From positions 1,693,700 to 1,757,699 of the forward strand of contig AP014683.1 of the NCBI GenBank assembly GCA_000828975.1: 64,000 nucleotides of DNA, given 5' to 3'. Below the pieces are notes generated by a model, which searched no databases, was not told where the DNA came from, and saw only the letters and a program-made list of their open reading frames with translations. The stretch is from Burkholderiales bacterium GJ-E10. Its GTDB lineage: Bacteria > Pseudomonadota > Gammaproteobacteria > Burkholderiales > Burkholderiaceae_F. Positions within the stretch are counted from its first letter, which is position 1; each line of letters begins with the position of its first letter. Shown here piece after piece: positions 1-8,123 of this stretch. The position numbers were made by a program, and so were the translations under genes.

Positions 1-48
1 GCCCCGCCGGGAGCGCCCGGCACCCGCGTCTTCCATCATCCGCTCCAT
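1..48 (-). CDS. 5' end of an unidentified gene, cut by the window edge
   Basis: Only the first 16 codons are present; they begin MERMMEDAGAG on the minus strand. The ATG at position 48 follows a good ribosome binding site (GGAGG, then six bases, on the minus strand). It lies 24 bases beyond the stop of the small membrane-protein gene at 73-183, so the two probably share a transcript. Too little is visible to name a product. Confidence 0.35.
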   Translation of the reverse strand, partial: MERMMEDAGAGRSRRG

Positions 49-72
49 GTTGTGCTCCTCCGCCCTCTCCGT

Positions 73-183
73 TCACTTTTCCAGCCGTTCGATCCAGCGG
101 TCGATCACGCCGATCCGCTGCAGCACGAAAAACAACACGATTCCGATCACGAACCCGATGCTCAATGCGTGGGCGATCGCCAT
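73..183 (-). CDS. 36-residue single-span membrane microprotein
   Basis: A 36-residue reading frame. After a short N-terminus (MAIAHALSIG) comes a continuous hydrophobic stretch of about 16 residues (FVIGIVLFFVLQ), followed by a charged amphipathic tail (RWIERLEK). This is the layout of small inner-membrane proteins that sit beside a larger membrane partner. A strong ribosome binding site (AAAGGAGA) lies about six bases before the ATG. It is transcribed away from the membrane protein/MocR pair, and the shared upstream region contains an 18-bp palindrome, so joint regulation is plausible. No family is recognised; function unknown. Confidence 0.6.
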   Translation of the reverse strand: MAIAHALSIGFVIGIVLFFVLQRIGVIDRWIERLEK

Positions 184-238
184 TTCCGTCTCCTTTCCGG
201 CCTCCTGCCGATGAACACCAAAGAAAAACATAATACAT

Positions 239-256
239 ACAATGATCGATCATTGT
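239..256. promoter_or_regulatory. 18-bp perfect palindrome, candidate MocR operator
   Basis: ACAATGATCGATCATTGT reads identically on both strands. It lies in an unusually AT-rich intergenic stretch (about 230-290) between the divergent genes at 73-183 and 373-864. Nearby ATACAAT (237-243) and ATTGTAT (263-269) form a second, spaced inverted repeat. GntR/MocR regulators bind short repeats upstream of the genes they control, and a MocR-type gene lies in the rightward operon, so this is a reasonable candidate operator. The assignment is inference. Confidence 0.5.
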
Positions 257-372
257 TGCATTATTGTATTGCATACATTACCATCACAAAAACCAAAACG
301 GAAGCGATCCGTTGCCGAAAACCCGATCAAAAGCCGGAACCCCCGTCGATGCCACGGGAAAAGGAGTGCGTC

Positions 373-864
373 ATGACTACGGAACAGACACCGCCCCCGG
401 TCGCCCGGCCGGACTGGGCTTCGCAACATCGATTCGCAGCGGGGGTCGCCGCGGTGCTCGCCGGCATGGCGGTGGGGGCGCTGGGAGACTGGATCTCGGG
501 CGTACGCCTCGAAATCTTTCAGGGCATGGCGACTTTCACCCCGGCGTGGATGGGGGACGTTTTCGTCGTCAACTTCGTCGTCGGCCTGGTGGTCGCCGCG
601 ATCTTCGGGCGCCACGCCAAATGGCTGGCGATCGTGCCGCCCGTGCTCCTGCGGTCGATCAGCTACCTGTATCTCTATTTCACGATGCCCCACCCCGACT
701 TCTTCCTGAACCTGCACCTGTTCTACTGGGGGCCGACGCTGATCCTGGCGGTCGAGTGCGCAAACCTCGGCGCGATCCTCGGCGAAGTACGGAAGGGGGT
801 CTACCGCCGCAAGCCCTACAATCCCGCCGACTTGTCGCCTCGACCGGACGCCCCCCATTCATGA
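373..864 (+). CDS. Integral membrane protein of unknown function, paired with a MocR regulator
   Basis: 163 residues with about four hydrophobic segments (roughly residues 24-42, 62-80, 82-102 and 115-135) and a basic C-terminus. I do not recognise the family. The ATG at 373 is chosen because AAAGGAG lies just upstream; an in-frame ATG at 349 lacks such a site. The stop overlaps the start of the MocR-type regulator as ATGA (861-864), so the two are translationally coupled and the regulator probably controls this gene. The upstream palindrome supports that. A transporter or a membrane accessory protein is possible, but nothing in the sequence decides. Confidence 0.75.
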   Translation: MTTEQTPPPVARPDWASQHRFAAGVAAVLAGMAVGALGDWISGVRLEIFQGMATFTPAWMGDVFVVNFVVGLVVAAIFGRHAKWLAIVPPVLLRSISYLYLYFTMPHPDFFLNLHLFYWGPTLILAVECANLGAILGEVRKGVYRRKPYNPADLSPRPDAPHS

Positions 865-2252
865 CCGATGCCGCCCCCCACTGGCTGCCCGCCCGACTTT
901 CGACCGACAAGCCGGCATACCTGGCGATCGCCGATGCGATCGCCGACGACATCCGTCAAGGCCGGCTCCGTCCCGAGGACCGACTGCCGCCGCAGCGGCA
1001 ACTGGCCGAGGCGATCGGCCTCAATTTCTCGACGGTCAGCCGCGCATACACCGAGGCGCAACGGCGCGGACTGATCGAATCCCGGGTCGGCCACGGCAGT
1101 TTCATTCGCGCCGACGCAACTCCCCGTGCCCCGGCCGCCCGCGGCAGCGCAACCATCGACATGTCGATGAACCTGCCGCCGGAGCCGGACGATCCGGTTT
1201 TGCTGGCAAAGATGGGGGCAACGTTCGAGCGGATCGCAACCGACGTCCGTCCGCTGCTGCGCTACCAGCCGTTCGGCGGCCACGACTACGACCGCGCCGC
1301 GGCGGCGCAATGGCTGGCTCGGCGCGGGATCCGGGCGCCGCTCGAACGGATCCTGATCTGCGCCGGCACCCATAGCGCGCTCGACGCGCTGTTCGCGATG
1401 CTGGCCCCGGGGACCGACGGCATCCTCTGCGATCCCCTGACCTACACGGGCGTGCGCGCGATCGCGGCGGTCCGCGGCATCGCGCTCATTCCGCTGGACG
1501 CCGACGCCGACGGGATCACCCCGGAATCGCTGGACCGTGCCTGCCGGGCGCATCGTCCCGCGGCGCTCTACTGCAACCCGACGCTGCAGAACCCAACCAC
1601 GATCACGCAGCCGGCGGCCCGCCGGCGCGCCATCATCGAAGTGGCGGAGCGCCATCGGCTCCCGATCATCGAGGACGACATCTACGGCATGTTGCCGCCG
1701 GAGCCGCCGCCGTCCTACGCCGAACTGGCAGCCGATCGCACCTATTCGATCTCCGGCCTCTCGAAAACGCTGGGTGCGGGCTTGCGCCTGGCCTACCTCG
1801 TCCTGCCCGACGAGCGCGCCACCACCCGGGCGACGGCCGTGCTGCGAGCGACAACGGTCATGGCCTCGCCGATCACCACCGCCATCGCGACGGACTGGAT
1901 CCAGAGCGGCGTCGCGTCCGAGCTGGTCGCGTTCCTCCGCGCAGAATCGCAGGCACGCCAGGAAATCGCCGCCTCGGCCCTCGCCGGAGCCGACGTGCTC
2001 GCAGCGCCGCACGGGTTTCACCTCTGGCTCACCCTCCCCCCCGGCTTCAGCCGCGTCAACTTCGCCTCGAACCTGCGCAACAGCGGGATCGGCATCGCAA
2101 CCAGCGACGCGTTCTGCGTCGGTGCGACGCCTCCGGAAGCGGTACGCCTCTGCATCGGCGGCACCGCCAGCCGCGATCAGATCCGGCACGCGTTCGAAAT
2201 CGTTGCCGCGACCCTCTCGCAAGGGGCGGCGATGGTTTCGACCATCGTCTAG
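861..2252 (+). CDS. MocR/PdxR-type transcriptional regulator (GntR HTH fused to aminotransferase fold)
   Basis: 463 residues. A GntR winged helix-turn-helix at about 17-83 is followed by a linker and a fold-type I aminotransferase domain (about 105-455). Aminotransferase landmarks are NPTLQNPT (239-246), EDDIYG (271-276) and SGLSKTLGAGLR with Lys302 as the expected PLP Schiff-base lysine. MocR proteins generally sense PLP or an amino-acid-like ligand and act as regulators rather than enzymes. The start overlaps the stop of the upstream membrane-protein gene (ATGA). The AT-rich palindromic region before that gene is the likely binding site. The effector cannot be told from sequence. Confidence 0.88.
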   Translation: MTDAAPHWLPARLSTDKPAYLAIADAIADDIRQGRLRPEDRLPPQRQLAEAIGLNFSTVSRAYTEAQRRGLIESRVGHGSFIRADATPRAPAARGSATIDMSMNLPPEPDDPVLLAKMGATFERIATDVRPLLRYQPFGGHDYDRAAAAQWLARRGIRAPLERILICAGTHSALDALFAMLAPGTDGILCDPLTYTGVRAIAAVRGIALIPLDADADGITPESLDRACRAHRPAALYCNPTLQNPTTITQPAARRRAIIEVAERHRLPIIEDDIYGMLPPEPPPSYAELAADRTYSISGLSKTLGAGLRLAYLVLPDERATTRATAVLRATTVMASPITTAIATDWIQSGVASELVAFLRAESQARQEIAASALAGADVLAAPHGFHLWLTLPPGFSRVNFASNLRNSGIGIATSDAFCVGATPPEAVRLCIGGTASRDQIRHAFEIVAATLSQGAAMVSTIV

Positions 2253-2870
2253 TAGTAGTGCTTCGCTCTGTTTCGAACTGAAGTGCGGATTGGTGCGGAT
2301 GATCTTCTGCAGGATCTGTGGCGCAATGTCTGCCGATTGAAGCGGCGCAGGCAGGTCAGTTCTTGGCGTTCTCTTGGGGAGTGTCATCCGTGCGCGTTGG
2401 ACGGGGGACTGGTGTCGCGCACGAGGTCATGAACGAGATCCGGGCGCCCCGATCGGGCCGTGGAACCCGCAACCGACGAAGTGTTTGCCCGGTCGAGGTG
2501 CTGGCTGCGAGCGGCGGCTGCACTCCGCCAGGGCCGCCATAAGACGCGGTGGCGAGCAGCACAAGGCCGCGGGCGGCGCGCGACCGCGCGCCTCCTCTTC
2601 TGACTTACGGCCGCATGTTTGAGCAGAGCGGCCGCAGGCCGCGCCGCGAGTTCGGCCGTGCGCCCGCGGACTGCGCAGCGCAGCGCAGTCGCCCCGCAGG
2701 GGCGACCACCGCGTAGGCGGCCCTGGCGGAGTGCAGCCGCCGCTCGCCTGCGTGGTGCCGGCGTCATTGCCGCAATCGGACGCCGCCTCCCTGGACCGGG
2801 CCATCCGCCCAGCCCGCCAATCAGCCCACCAACGGGTCCATGTTTCTTTCGCGCCAGTATTTGCGAAGCA
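2253..2870. other. Non-coding stretch between convergent genes
   Basis: About 620 bases between the MocR-type gene and the LysR gene, which face each other. I see no reading frame with a ribosome binding site or a recognisable protein. The stretch is full of short GC-rich palindromes, for example GTCGCCCC-GCA-GGGGCGAC near 2688-2706, and contains the long inverted repeat annotated separately. No clear T-tailed terminator was found. Confidence 0.6.
2507..2746. repeat. 240-bp segment bounded by a perfect 32-bp inverted repeat
   Basis: Positions 2507-2538 are an exact reverse complement of 2715-2746; the shared core is CTGCACTCCGCCAGGGCC. A further match (CGCGGTGG against CCACCGCG) continues inwards after a small offset. 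The interior has no gene and is itself rich in small hairpins. The structure resembles a miniature inverted-repeat element or a large structured repeat. No flanking target duplication was found, so mobility is not shown. Confidence 0.6.
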
Positions 2871-3803
2871 CTACAGTAGCGGTCCCAATACCGCCATCCC
2901 GATCTCCTCACAGAATGCGCGGGTGAGCGGCGACTGCGGACGCTCCCGCAGGTGCAGCAGGAACAGCGGCCGCACCAGCGGAACCGGCTTGGGGCTGCGC
3001 AGCGTCTTGACGGTGCCGAGCATGCGCAATTCCCGCACCACGCGCAGCGGCACCAAGGCGACCCCGGCTCCCGCGGCGACCGCCTGGGCAATGCTCTCGT
3101 TGCTCCCCAGTTCCACGGTCCGCCGCGGCACGACGCCCAGCGCCGCCAGGACCCGCTCCGCGACCTCGCGGGTACCCGAACCCGATTCGCGCAGGATCCA
3201 GGTCTGCGCCGCCAGTTCCGCCACGCCCGGCACGCGGCGGCGCGCCAAGGCCGCCGTGCCCGACGCGACGAGGCTCAATTCGTCGTCGCGCCAGCGCACC
3301 GCCTCGATGCGCGGATCCTGCACCGGGCCCTCCACGAGCGCGACGTCGATCTCGCAATTGACCAGGGCGCGGCTGATCGCCTGGGTGTTGCCGACCTGCA
3401 GGCGCAGCTGGGCCGGATCGTGATGCTCGAGAAACCGCGCGATGTAGGGCGGTAGCCAATAGCCGGCGACCGTGGTGCTTGCGCCGACGGTCAACAGCCC
3501 CCGCTTGCGCCCGACCCGCGCCCGGACCTCCTCGATCGCGGCCCCCTCCAGCGCGAAGATCCCGCGCGCATGCTCGAACAGCGCCTGACCCGACTCGGTG
3601 AGGTGCACGCCGCCCCCCGGCGCAGCCCCACCCTTCGCCGCCGGACCGCGCTCGATCAAGGGAAGGTCAAGCTGCTGCTCGAGTTCCCGCACGGCCTTGG
3701 ACACCGCCGGCTGACTGATGTGGAGCGCCACCGCGGCGCGGGTAAAGCTGCCCCGCTCGGCAACGGTAAAAAAGACCCGCAGGTGATGCAGATTCATCCG
3801 CAT
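2871..3803 (-). CDS. LysR-family transcriptional regulator (YeiE/CysB-like arrangement)
   Basis: 310 residues, the usual LysR length. An N-terminal helix-turn-helix (about 3-62, with FTRAAVALHISQPAVSKAVR) is followed by a periplasmic-binding-protein-like effector domain (about 95-300). It is transcribed divergently from a YeiH-type transporter gene, the arrangement of E. coli yeiE-yeiH, so it probably controls that gene. A palindrome with 9-bp arms lies directly before its start. Another in-frame ATG two codons later (3797) is equally possible, since neither has a strong ribosome binding site. An insertion rich in Gly and Ala (about 54-64) lengthens the end of the DNA-binding domain. The effector is unknown. 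Confidence 0.88.
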   Translation of the reverse strand: MRMNLHHLRVFFTVAERGSFTRAAVALHISQPAVSKAVRELEQQLDLPLIERGPAAKGGAAPGGGVHLTESGQALFEHARGIFALEGAAIEEVRARVGRKRGLLTVGASTTVAGYWLPPYIARFLEHHDPAQLRLQVGNTQAISRALVNCEIDVALVEGPVQDPRIEAVRWRDDELSLVASGTAALARRRVPGVAELAAQTWILRESGSGTREVAERVLAALGVVPRRTVELGSNESIAQAVAAGAGVALVPLRVVRELRMLGTVKTLRSPKPVPLVRPLFLLHLRERPQSPLTRAFCEEIGMAVLGPLL

Positions 3804-3806
3804 AAC

Positions 3807-3832
3807 TTATTTTCATGAATCCGTGAAAATAA
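3807..3832. promoter_or_regulatory. LysR operator candidate between lysR and yeiH-like genes
   Basis: TTATTTTCA (3807-3815) and TGAAAATAA (3824-3832) form a perfect 9-bp inverted repeat with an 8-base spacer, in an AT-rich gap of otherwise GC-rich DNA. Interrupted dyads in a divergent promoter are typical of LysR binding sites. Binding is inferred from position and symmetry. Confidence 0.6.
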
Positions 3833-3929
3833 TGTTTTTGAATTATGCGTCGGTTCCGCCTAGTCTGGCGATCGGGAAAAAATCGATCCGGGAACAAACG
3901 ATTCCTGGAATTCCGACGCCGGAGGCTGT

Positions 3930-4961
3930 ATGACCCAAACCAACGCCGCGGGGCTGCTCCCCGGAATCCTCCTCGCCGCCGCGGTCGCCGCGGCCGGCGT
4001 CGCCGCGTCGAACATGCAGTGGGCCCTGCATCTGGGCTTGAGCGCCCTCACCCTCGCGATTGTGTTCGGCATCGTGGTGGGCAACACCGTCTTTCCCCGG
4101 ATCGCAGGCCATACCGCCACCGGCGTGGACTGGAGCAAGAGCACCCTGCTGCGCCTGGGCATCATCCTCTTCGGCCTGAAGATCACCTTCGCGCAGATCA
4201 TGGCGGTGGGATGGGCAGGCATCCTCATCGACGTCATCATGGTGACGCTGGTCTTCACGTTGTCGGTGCAACTGGGCACGCGGGTGTTCGGCCTGGACCG
4301 CCAGACCGCCGCCCTGATCGGCGCCGGCAGCGCGATCTGCGGCGCCGCCGCCGTGATGGCCACCGAGCCGGTGGTCCGCGGCCAGGCGCACAAAGTTTCG
4401 GTCGCGGTCGCGACCGTGGTCGTGTTCGGTACGCTCGGGATGTTCCTCTACCCGCTCCTTTTCCCGTATCTCCACGTATCGCAGCACGTCTTCGGGATCT
4501 ACGCCGGCTCCACCATCCACGAGGTGGCCCAGGTGGTCGCCGCCGCCAAGAGTGTCGGCGACGAAGCCGCAGCGACCGGCGTCATCGAGAAGATGATTCG
4601 CGTGATGCTGCTCGCGCCCTTCCTGCTGATCCTCTCGGCCACGCCCCAGGCGGAAGCCGCCGGACATGCACATCACGCGTCGGGCAAACCCAAGATCGTC
4701 ATTCCCTGGTTCGCAGTGCTCTTCATCGTCATGGCAGCGGTCAATTCCCTGCACGTCATTCCCGCGGCGATTTCCCACGTGCTGATCCAGGTCGACACCG
4801 TGATGCTGGCGATGGCGATGGCCGCACTCGGCCTGCGCACCCATGCCGGCGCGATCAGGCAGGCTGGCGTCAAACCGCTGCTGCTCGCGCTCACGCTCTT
4901 CGCGTTCCTGATCACCGGCGGCTGGGTCGTCAACCGGACCGTGATGCACCTGCTCGGCTGA
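3930..4961 (+). CDS. YeiH/UPF0324-family putative sulfur-anion exporter
   Basis: 343 residues, almost entirely hydrophobic with about ten membrane spans. It carries the family hallmark GAGSAICGAAAV (about 131-142) and GIYAGSTIHEVAQVVAA, both conserved in the Cons_hypoth698 (YeiH) family, which is often annotated as a putative sulfate exporter. A histidine-containing loop (GHAHHASGK) precedes the last four spans. The start has CGGAGG upstream. It is divergent from a LysR gene and followed by an intrinsic terminator, so it forms a single-gene unit. The real substrate is not established by sequence. Confidence 0.85.
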   Translation: MTQTNAAGLLPGILLAAAVAAAGVAASNMQWALHLGLSALTLAIVFGIVVGNTVFPRIAGHTATGVDWSKSTLLRLGIILFGLKITFAQIMAVGWAGILIDVIMVTLVFTLSVQLGTRVFGLDRQTAALIGAGSAICGAAAVMATEPVVRGQAHKVSVAVATVVVFGTLGMFLYPLLFPYLHVSQHVFGIYAGSTIHEVAQVVAAAKSVGDEAAATGVIEKMIRVMLLAPFLLILSATPQAEAAGHAHHASGKPKIVIPWFAVLFIVMAAVNSLHVIPAAISHVLIQVDTVMLAMAMAALGLRTHAGAIRQAGVKPLLLALTLFAFLITGGWVVNRTVMHLLG

Positions 4962-5018
4962 GCGCCACGGCCCGCCGCACCGTCGACTTCCTCTTGCGTC
5001 TCTCCGGACGCAGCCCCC

Positions 5019-5046
5019 GGACCGGCATAGCCGGTCCGATTTTTTT
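5019..5046 (+). terminator. Intrinsic terminator after the YeiH-type gene
   Basis: GGACCGGC-ATA-GCCGGTCC is a perfect 8-bp stem with a 3-base loop, followed by GA and seven T. It ends the rightward transcript and lies just before the 3' end of the leftward helicase gene. Confidence 0.85.
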
Positions 5047-5057
5047 CCGGATTTCCG

Positions 5058-7193
5058 CTAGTCCGCGCCCACGCTCCCACTCTCTCCCGCCTGCGCGAAA
5101 GGGCGGGAACATCCGGCCTCTGCAAAGAACCGCCGAACGTCCTCCTCGTCGCGCGTGCGCCGGAACGGCGGCAGGCTCGCCAGTACCGCCTTGCCGTAGG
5201 AGCGGCGAAGAACCCGCTCATCGAGGATCATGAGCACGCCCCGATCGGTCTCGTCGCGGATCAACCGCCCCGCGCCCTGGCGCAACAGCGTGATCGCATG
5301 GGGCAATTGATCGTCCAGGAATGGATCGCGCCCGAGGCCCTTCAGGTAGCGGCCCCGCGCCTCGACGACCGGGTCGTCGGGCGGCGCAAACGGCAGCTTG
5401 TCGATGGCGACGAGCGACAGCGCCTCGCCCCGAACATCGATCCCTTCCCAGAAACTCATGGACCCGACCAGCACCGCGGCGCGCGCGTCGCGAAACATCT
5501 CCAGCATCGCGCGGCGGCTGCGCTCTCCCTGCACGAGCAGCGTGAACGCATCGGGATCTTCCGCTGCCATCCGCGCCCGCAAGGCCCGGGCCACCCGCTC
5601 GACCGCGCGCAAGGTCGAGCAAAGGATGAATGCCCGGCCCCGGCTCGCGCGCAAGGCCGGCCAGCATGCCTGCGCCACGCGTTCCGGAAAATCGGTCGCA
5701 CGCGGATCGGGCAAGGTTTGCGGCAGATAGAGCAGCGCCTGATTGGCGTAGTCGTATGGGCTGTCCCAGCGCGCGGTCTTGCAGCCGCGCAGACCCAATT
5801 CATCGAGGAACGGCTCGAACCGGTTGGCCGTGGTGATCGTCGCCGACGTCAGAATCCACGCCTGCGGCCGCTCTTCCCGGGCTCGTATGAATGCGTCCGC
5901 GCAATGAAGCGGCGTGGCCCGGAATTGCGCGCCGTGCGTACTGACCCCCACCCAGCGGACGAACGCCCCGGCATCGGCCTCCTGCACCGGCACGCCGTCC
6001 GTCCCGTCCTCTTCGCCGAATTCCCCCGTCCCCTGCACCGCCTCCGGTAACGGCGTCCAGGCGCGCACGAGCGTGCGCAGCGCACGGGCGCGCGGAACCA
6101 GCACGTCCAGTTCCGGGTCGCGGCCGCGGTTGGCCTCCAAGGCCCGCTCCAAGCCGATCAGCGTCTGATCGAGCGCGCTCAGCGCATCGATCAGAAGCGG
6201 CGCATGCGCAACCCGGTCATAGGCGATCCGCGGCGCGCGCTCCGCGCCGCTCCGCGCCAGCGCCAGGCGCACCGCCCTGCCGGCGGTGTCCAGAGCCCGC
6301 ACCAGATCAGGCCAGGATGCGCCGTCCCGCGCCACCTGCAGGCCGGCGCGCAAGCTGTCGGCGCCGAGTTCGGCGAGTTGCTGCAAAGACCAGTGCTCGC
6401 CGAAGAAATCGCCCGCCGCACGCGCCAACTGATGCGCTTCATCGACGATCACGGTATCGGCATTGGGCAGCAGTTCCGCCTGCGTCGACTCGCGCAGCGC
6501 CATGTCGGCCAGCAGCAGATGATGGTTGACCACGACCACGTCTGCAGCCAGCGCGGCGCGGCGGGCGCGCATGACGAAGCAGGCGTCGAAGTGCGGGCAC
6601 TCGCCGTTCGGGCAATTGTCGCGGGTCGAGGTCACGGCTGACCAGACCGGAGAGTCCTCGGGAACGTCGCCGAGTTCGGCGCGGTCGCCGGTGTCGGAAA
6701 ACCGCACGAACTGGGCGATCCGATGCAGGGCCCGCACTGCGTCCCGCGACGAAAAGGTCCCCGCTTCCAGGCTGCGCTCGAGGCGCAGGCGGCACACGTA
6801 GTTCTGGCGGCCTTTCAGGTTCGCGGCTACCACGCGCAAACCCAGGGCCCGGCAGGCTGCCGGCAGATCCTTACCGAAGATCTGGTCTTGCAGCGTCTTG
6901 GTTCCGGCACAGACCAGCACTTTGCCGCCCGCGAGCAGAGCCGGCACGAGATAGGCCATGGTCTTGCCGGTGCCGGTGCCGGCCTCTGCGACGAGGGTCG
7001 ATCGCGTCGCGATCGTATCGAACACCGCCAGCGCCATTTCCTGCTGCGCGATGCGCGGGGAAAACCCTCCTACCGCCGACGACAGCGCGCCCCCGGCGGC
7101 GAACGCGCCCGCCACCGCACGGCGGCGCGCATCGACCTCGCCCCCCACTGCGGCCGCGTCCGGCATCTCCGGAACCCATTTCATCGCCGGCAT
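5058..7193 (-). CDS. DinG/YoaA-type ATP-dependent DNA helicase
   Basis: 711 residues, an XPD-like superfamily 2 helicase. Walker A is AGTGTGKT (71-78) and the DEAH-type box is VDEAHQLAR. Cys134 (in NYVC) and three cysteines in DNCPNGECPHFDAC provide the four ligands expected for the [4Fe-4S] cluster of this family. C-terminal motifs include SMSFWEGIDVRGEAL and QGAGRLIRDETDRG. DinG-type enzymes unwind R-loops and damaged replication intermediates. The ATG at 7193 is preferred because GGGGGAGGG lies upstream; the frame extends further but without family similarity. The gene is divergent from the PP2C gene with very little intergenic space. Confidence 0.9.
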   Translation of the reverse strand: MPAMKWVPEMPDAAAVGGEVDARRRAVAGAFAAGGALSSAVGGFSPRIAQQEMALAVFDTIATRSTLVAEAGTGTGKTMAYLVPALLAGGKVLVCAGTKTLQDQIFGKDLPAACRALGLRVVAANLKGRQNYVCRLRLERSLEAGTFSSRDAVRALHRIAQFVRFSDTGDRAELGDVPEDSPVWSAVTSTRDNCPNGECPHFDACFVMRARRAALAADVVVVNHHLLLADMALRESTQAELLPNADTVIVDEAHQLARAAGDFFGEHWSLQQLAELGADSLRAGLQVARDGASWPDLVRALDTAGRAVRLALARSGAERAPRIAYDRVAHAPLLIDALSALDQTLIGLERALEANRGRDPELDVLVPRARALRTLVRAWTPLPEAVQGTGEFGEEDGTDGVPVQEADAGAFVRWVGVSTHGAQFRATPLHCADAFIRAREERPQAWILTSATITTANRFEPFLDELGLRGCKTARWDSPYDYANQALLYLPQTLPDPRATDFPERVAQACWPALRASRGRAFILCSTLRAVERVARALRARMAAEDPDAFTLLVQGERSRRAMLEMFRDARAAVLVGSMSFWEGIDVRGEALSLVAIDKLPFAPPDDPVVEARGRYLKGLGRDPFLDDQLPHAITLLRQGAGRLIRDETDRGVLMILDERVLRRSYGKAVLASLPPFRRTRDEEDVRRFFAEAGCSRPFAQAGESGSVGAD

Positions 7194-7245
7194 GATACCC
7201 TCCCCCGACCCGTGCAACCCCGCGCTCCAACGCGCAGAGGTCCGC

Positions 7246-8007
7246 GTGCCCAGCGACGCCGCAACCTTCAAGATCACCGCCTGCAGCACCGACCACATCG
7301 GCGACCGCCAGGACCAGCAGGACCGCGTCGCGATCCTGACCAGCCAGTACTGGCCGGGCAGCCTGCTGGCGCTGGTTGCCGACGGCATGGGCGGTCGCAC
7401 CGGCGGACGGATCGCCTCCGATCAGGTCATTGCCACCGCGCGCAACTTGTTCGAGGATCGACCGGACGCGGGAATGGAGGGTCGGGGCCTCCTCGGCGCC
7501 ATCGTCTCCGAGGCGCATGCGGTCATCCGGCTCACCGCGGTGGCCGCGGAAAAGGAACCCCACAGCACCCTCGTCGCCCTCCTGGTGCAAGGCCGGCGGG
7601 CGGACTGGGTCCACGTCGGCGACAGCCGCCTGCTGCACTTTCGCGACGGCGCCCTGCAGCACCGCACGATCGATCACTCCTACGGATCCACGCTCAACGC
7701 CAACGGAGAACTGATCGAAGGAGGCCCGGAACGGCGTCGCTTCCGCAGCGTATTGTTCAGCGCGCTGGGGGCCCGCAGCGAACTCCGGATCGACTATGGC
7801 CAGGCCGACGGGCTGCGCGCCGGCGACAGCTTCGTGCTGGCGAGCGACGGCCTCTGGACCTACGTGAAGGAGCCGGAGATGGCGAGCTTGCTGCAGGATC
7901 TTCCGGCACGCGACGCCGCCCAGCGGATGGTCGATCTCGCCCGCGCGCGTGCGCGAGGCAAAGGCGACAACCTGTCCCTGGTCGTCATCAAGATGGAGCC
8001 GGCCTGA
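7246..8007 (+). CDS. PP2C-type serine/threonine protein phosphatase
   Basis: 253 residues if translation begins at the GTG at 7246, which has AGAGG six bases upstream. An in-frame ATG at 7192 would overlap the divergent helicase start and has no ribosome binding site. PP2C metal-binding motifs are visible: HIGDRQDQQDR near the N-terminus, ADGMGGRTGG, VGDSRLLHFRDG, ASDGLWTYV and the terminal KGDNLSLVVIK. These residues normally hold two Mn/Mg ions that activate water for phosphoserine/threonine hydrolysis. No transmembrane or sensor domain is present, so it is a stand-alone cytosolic phosphatase. No partner kinase is nearby. Confidence 0.88.
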   Translation: MPSDAATFKITACSTDHIGDRQDQQDRVAILTSQYWPGSLLALVADGMGGRTGGRIASDQVIATARNLFEDRPDAGMEGRGLLGAIVSEAHAVIRLTAVAAEKEPHSTLVALLVQGRRADWVHVGDSRLLHFRDGALQHRTIDHSYGSTLNANGELIEGGPERRRFRSVLFSALGARSELRIDYGQADGLRAGDSFVLASDGLWTYVKEPEMASLLQDLPARDAAQRMVDLARARARGKGDNLSLVVIKMEPA

Positions 8008-8012
8008 CGGCG

Positions 8013-8047
8013 CGGGCGCTTTTTCCCGCTTTTTTCCCGCTTTTTTC
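8013..8047 (+). repeat. Short T-rich tandem repeat after the PP2C gene
   Basis: The sequence CCCGCTTTTTT is repeated about three times, with a shorter first copy, immediately after the PP2C stop. The T runs suggest a transcript end, but I do not see a stable hairpin before them, so calling it a terminator would be uncertain. Confidence 0.4.
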
Positions 8048-8123
8048 CGAGACCCGGATCGGCCCGCGCCGAGGTCCGTTTCAGCCCCTTCGGGGCAGCA
8101 GGAAGCCCTGAAGACCCATAACG

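Noticed and set aside
816-2387. Long open frame opposite the MocR-type gene
   Set aside because: It is antisense to a clear MocR protein, has an Arg/Gly-rich composition typical of GC-rich shadow frames, and shows no domain.
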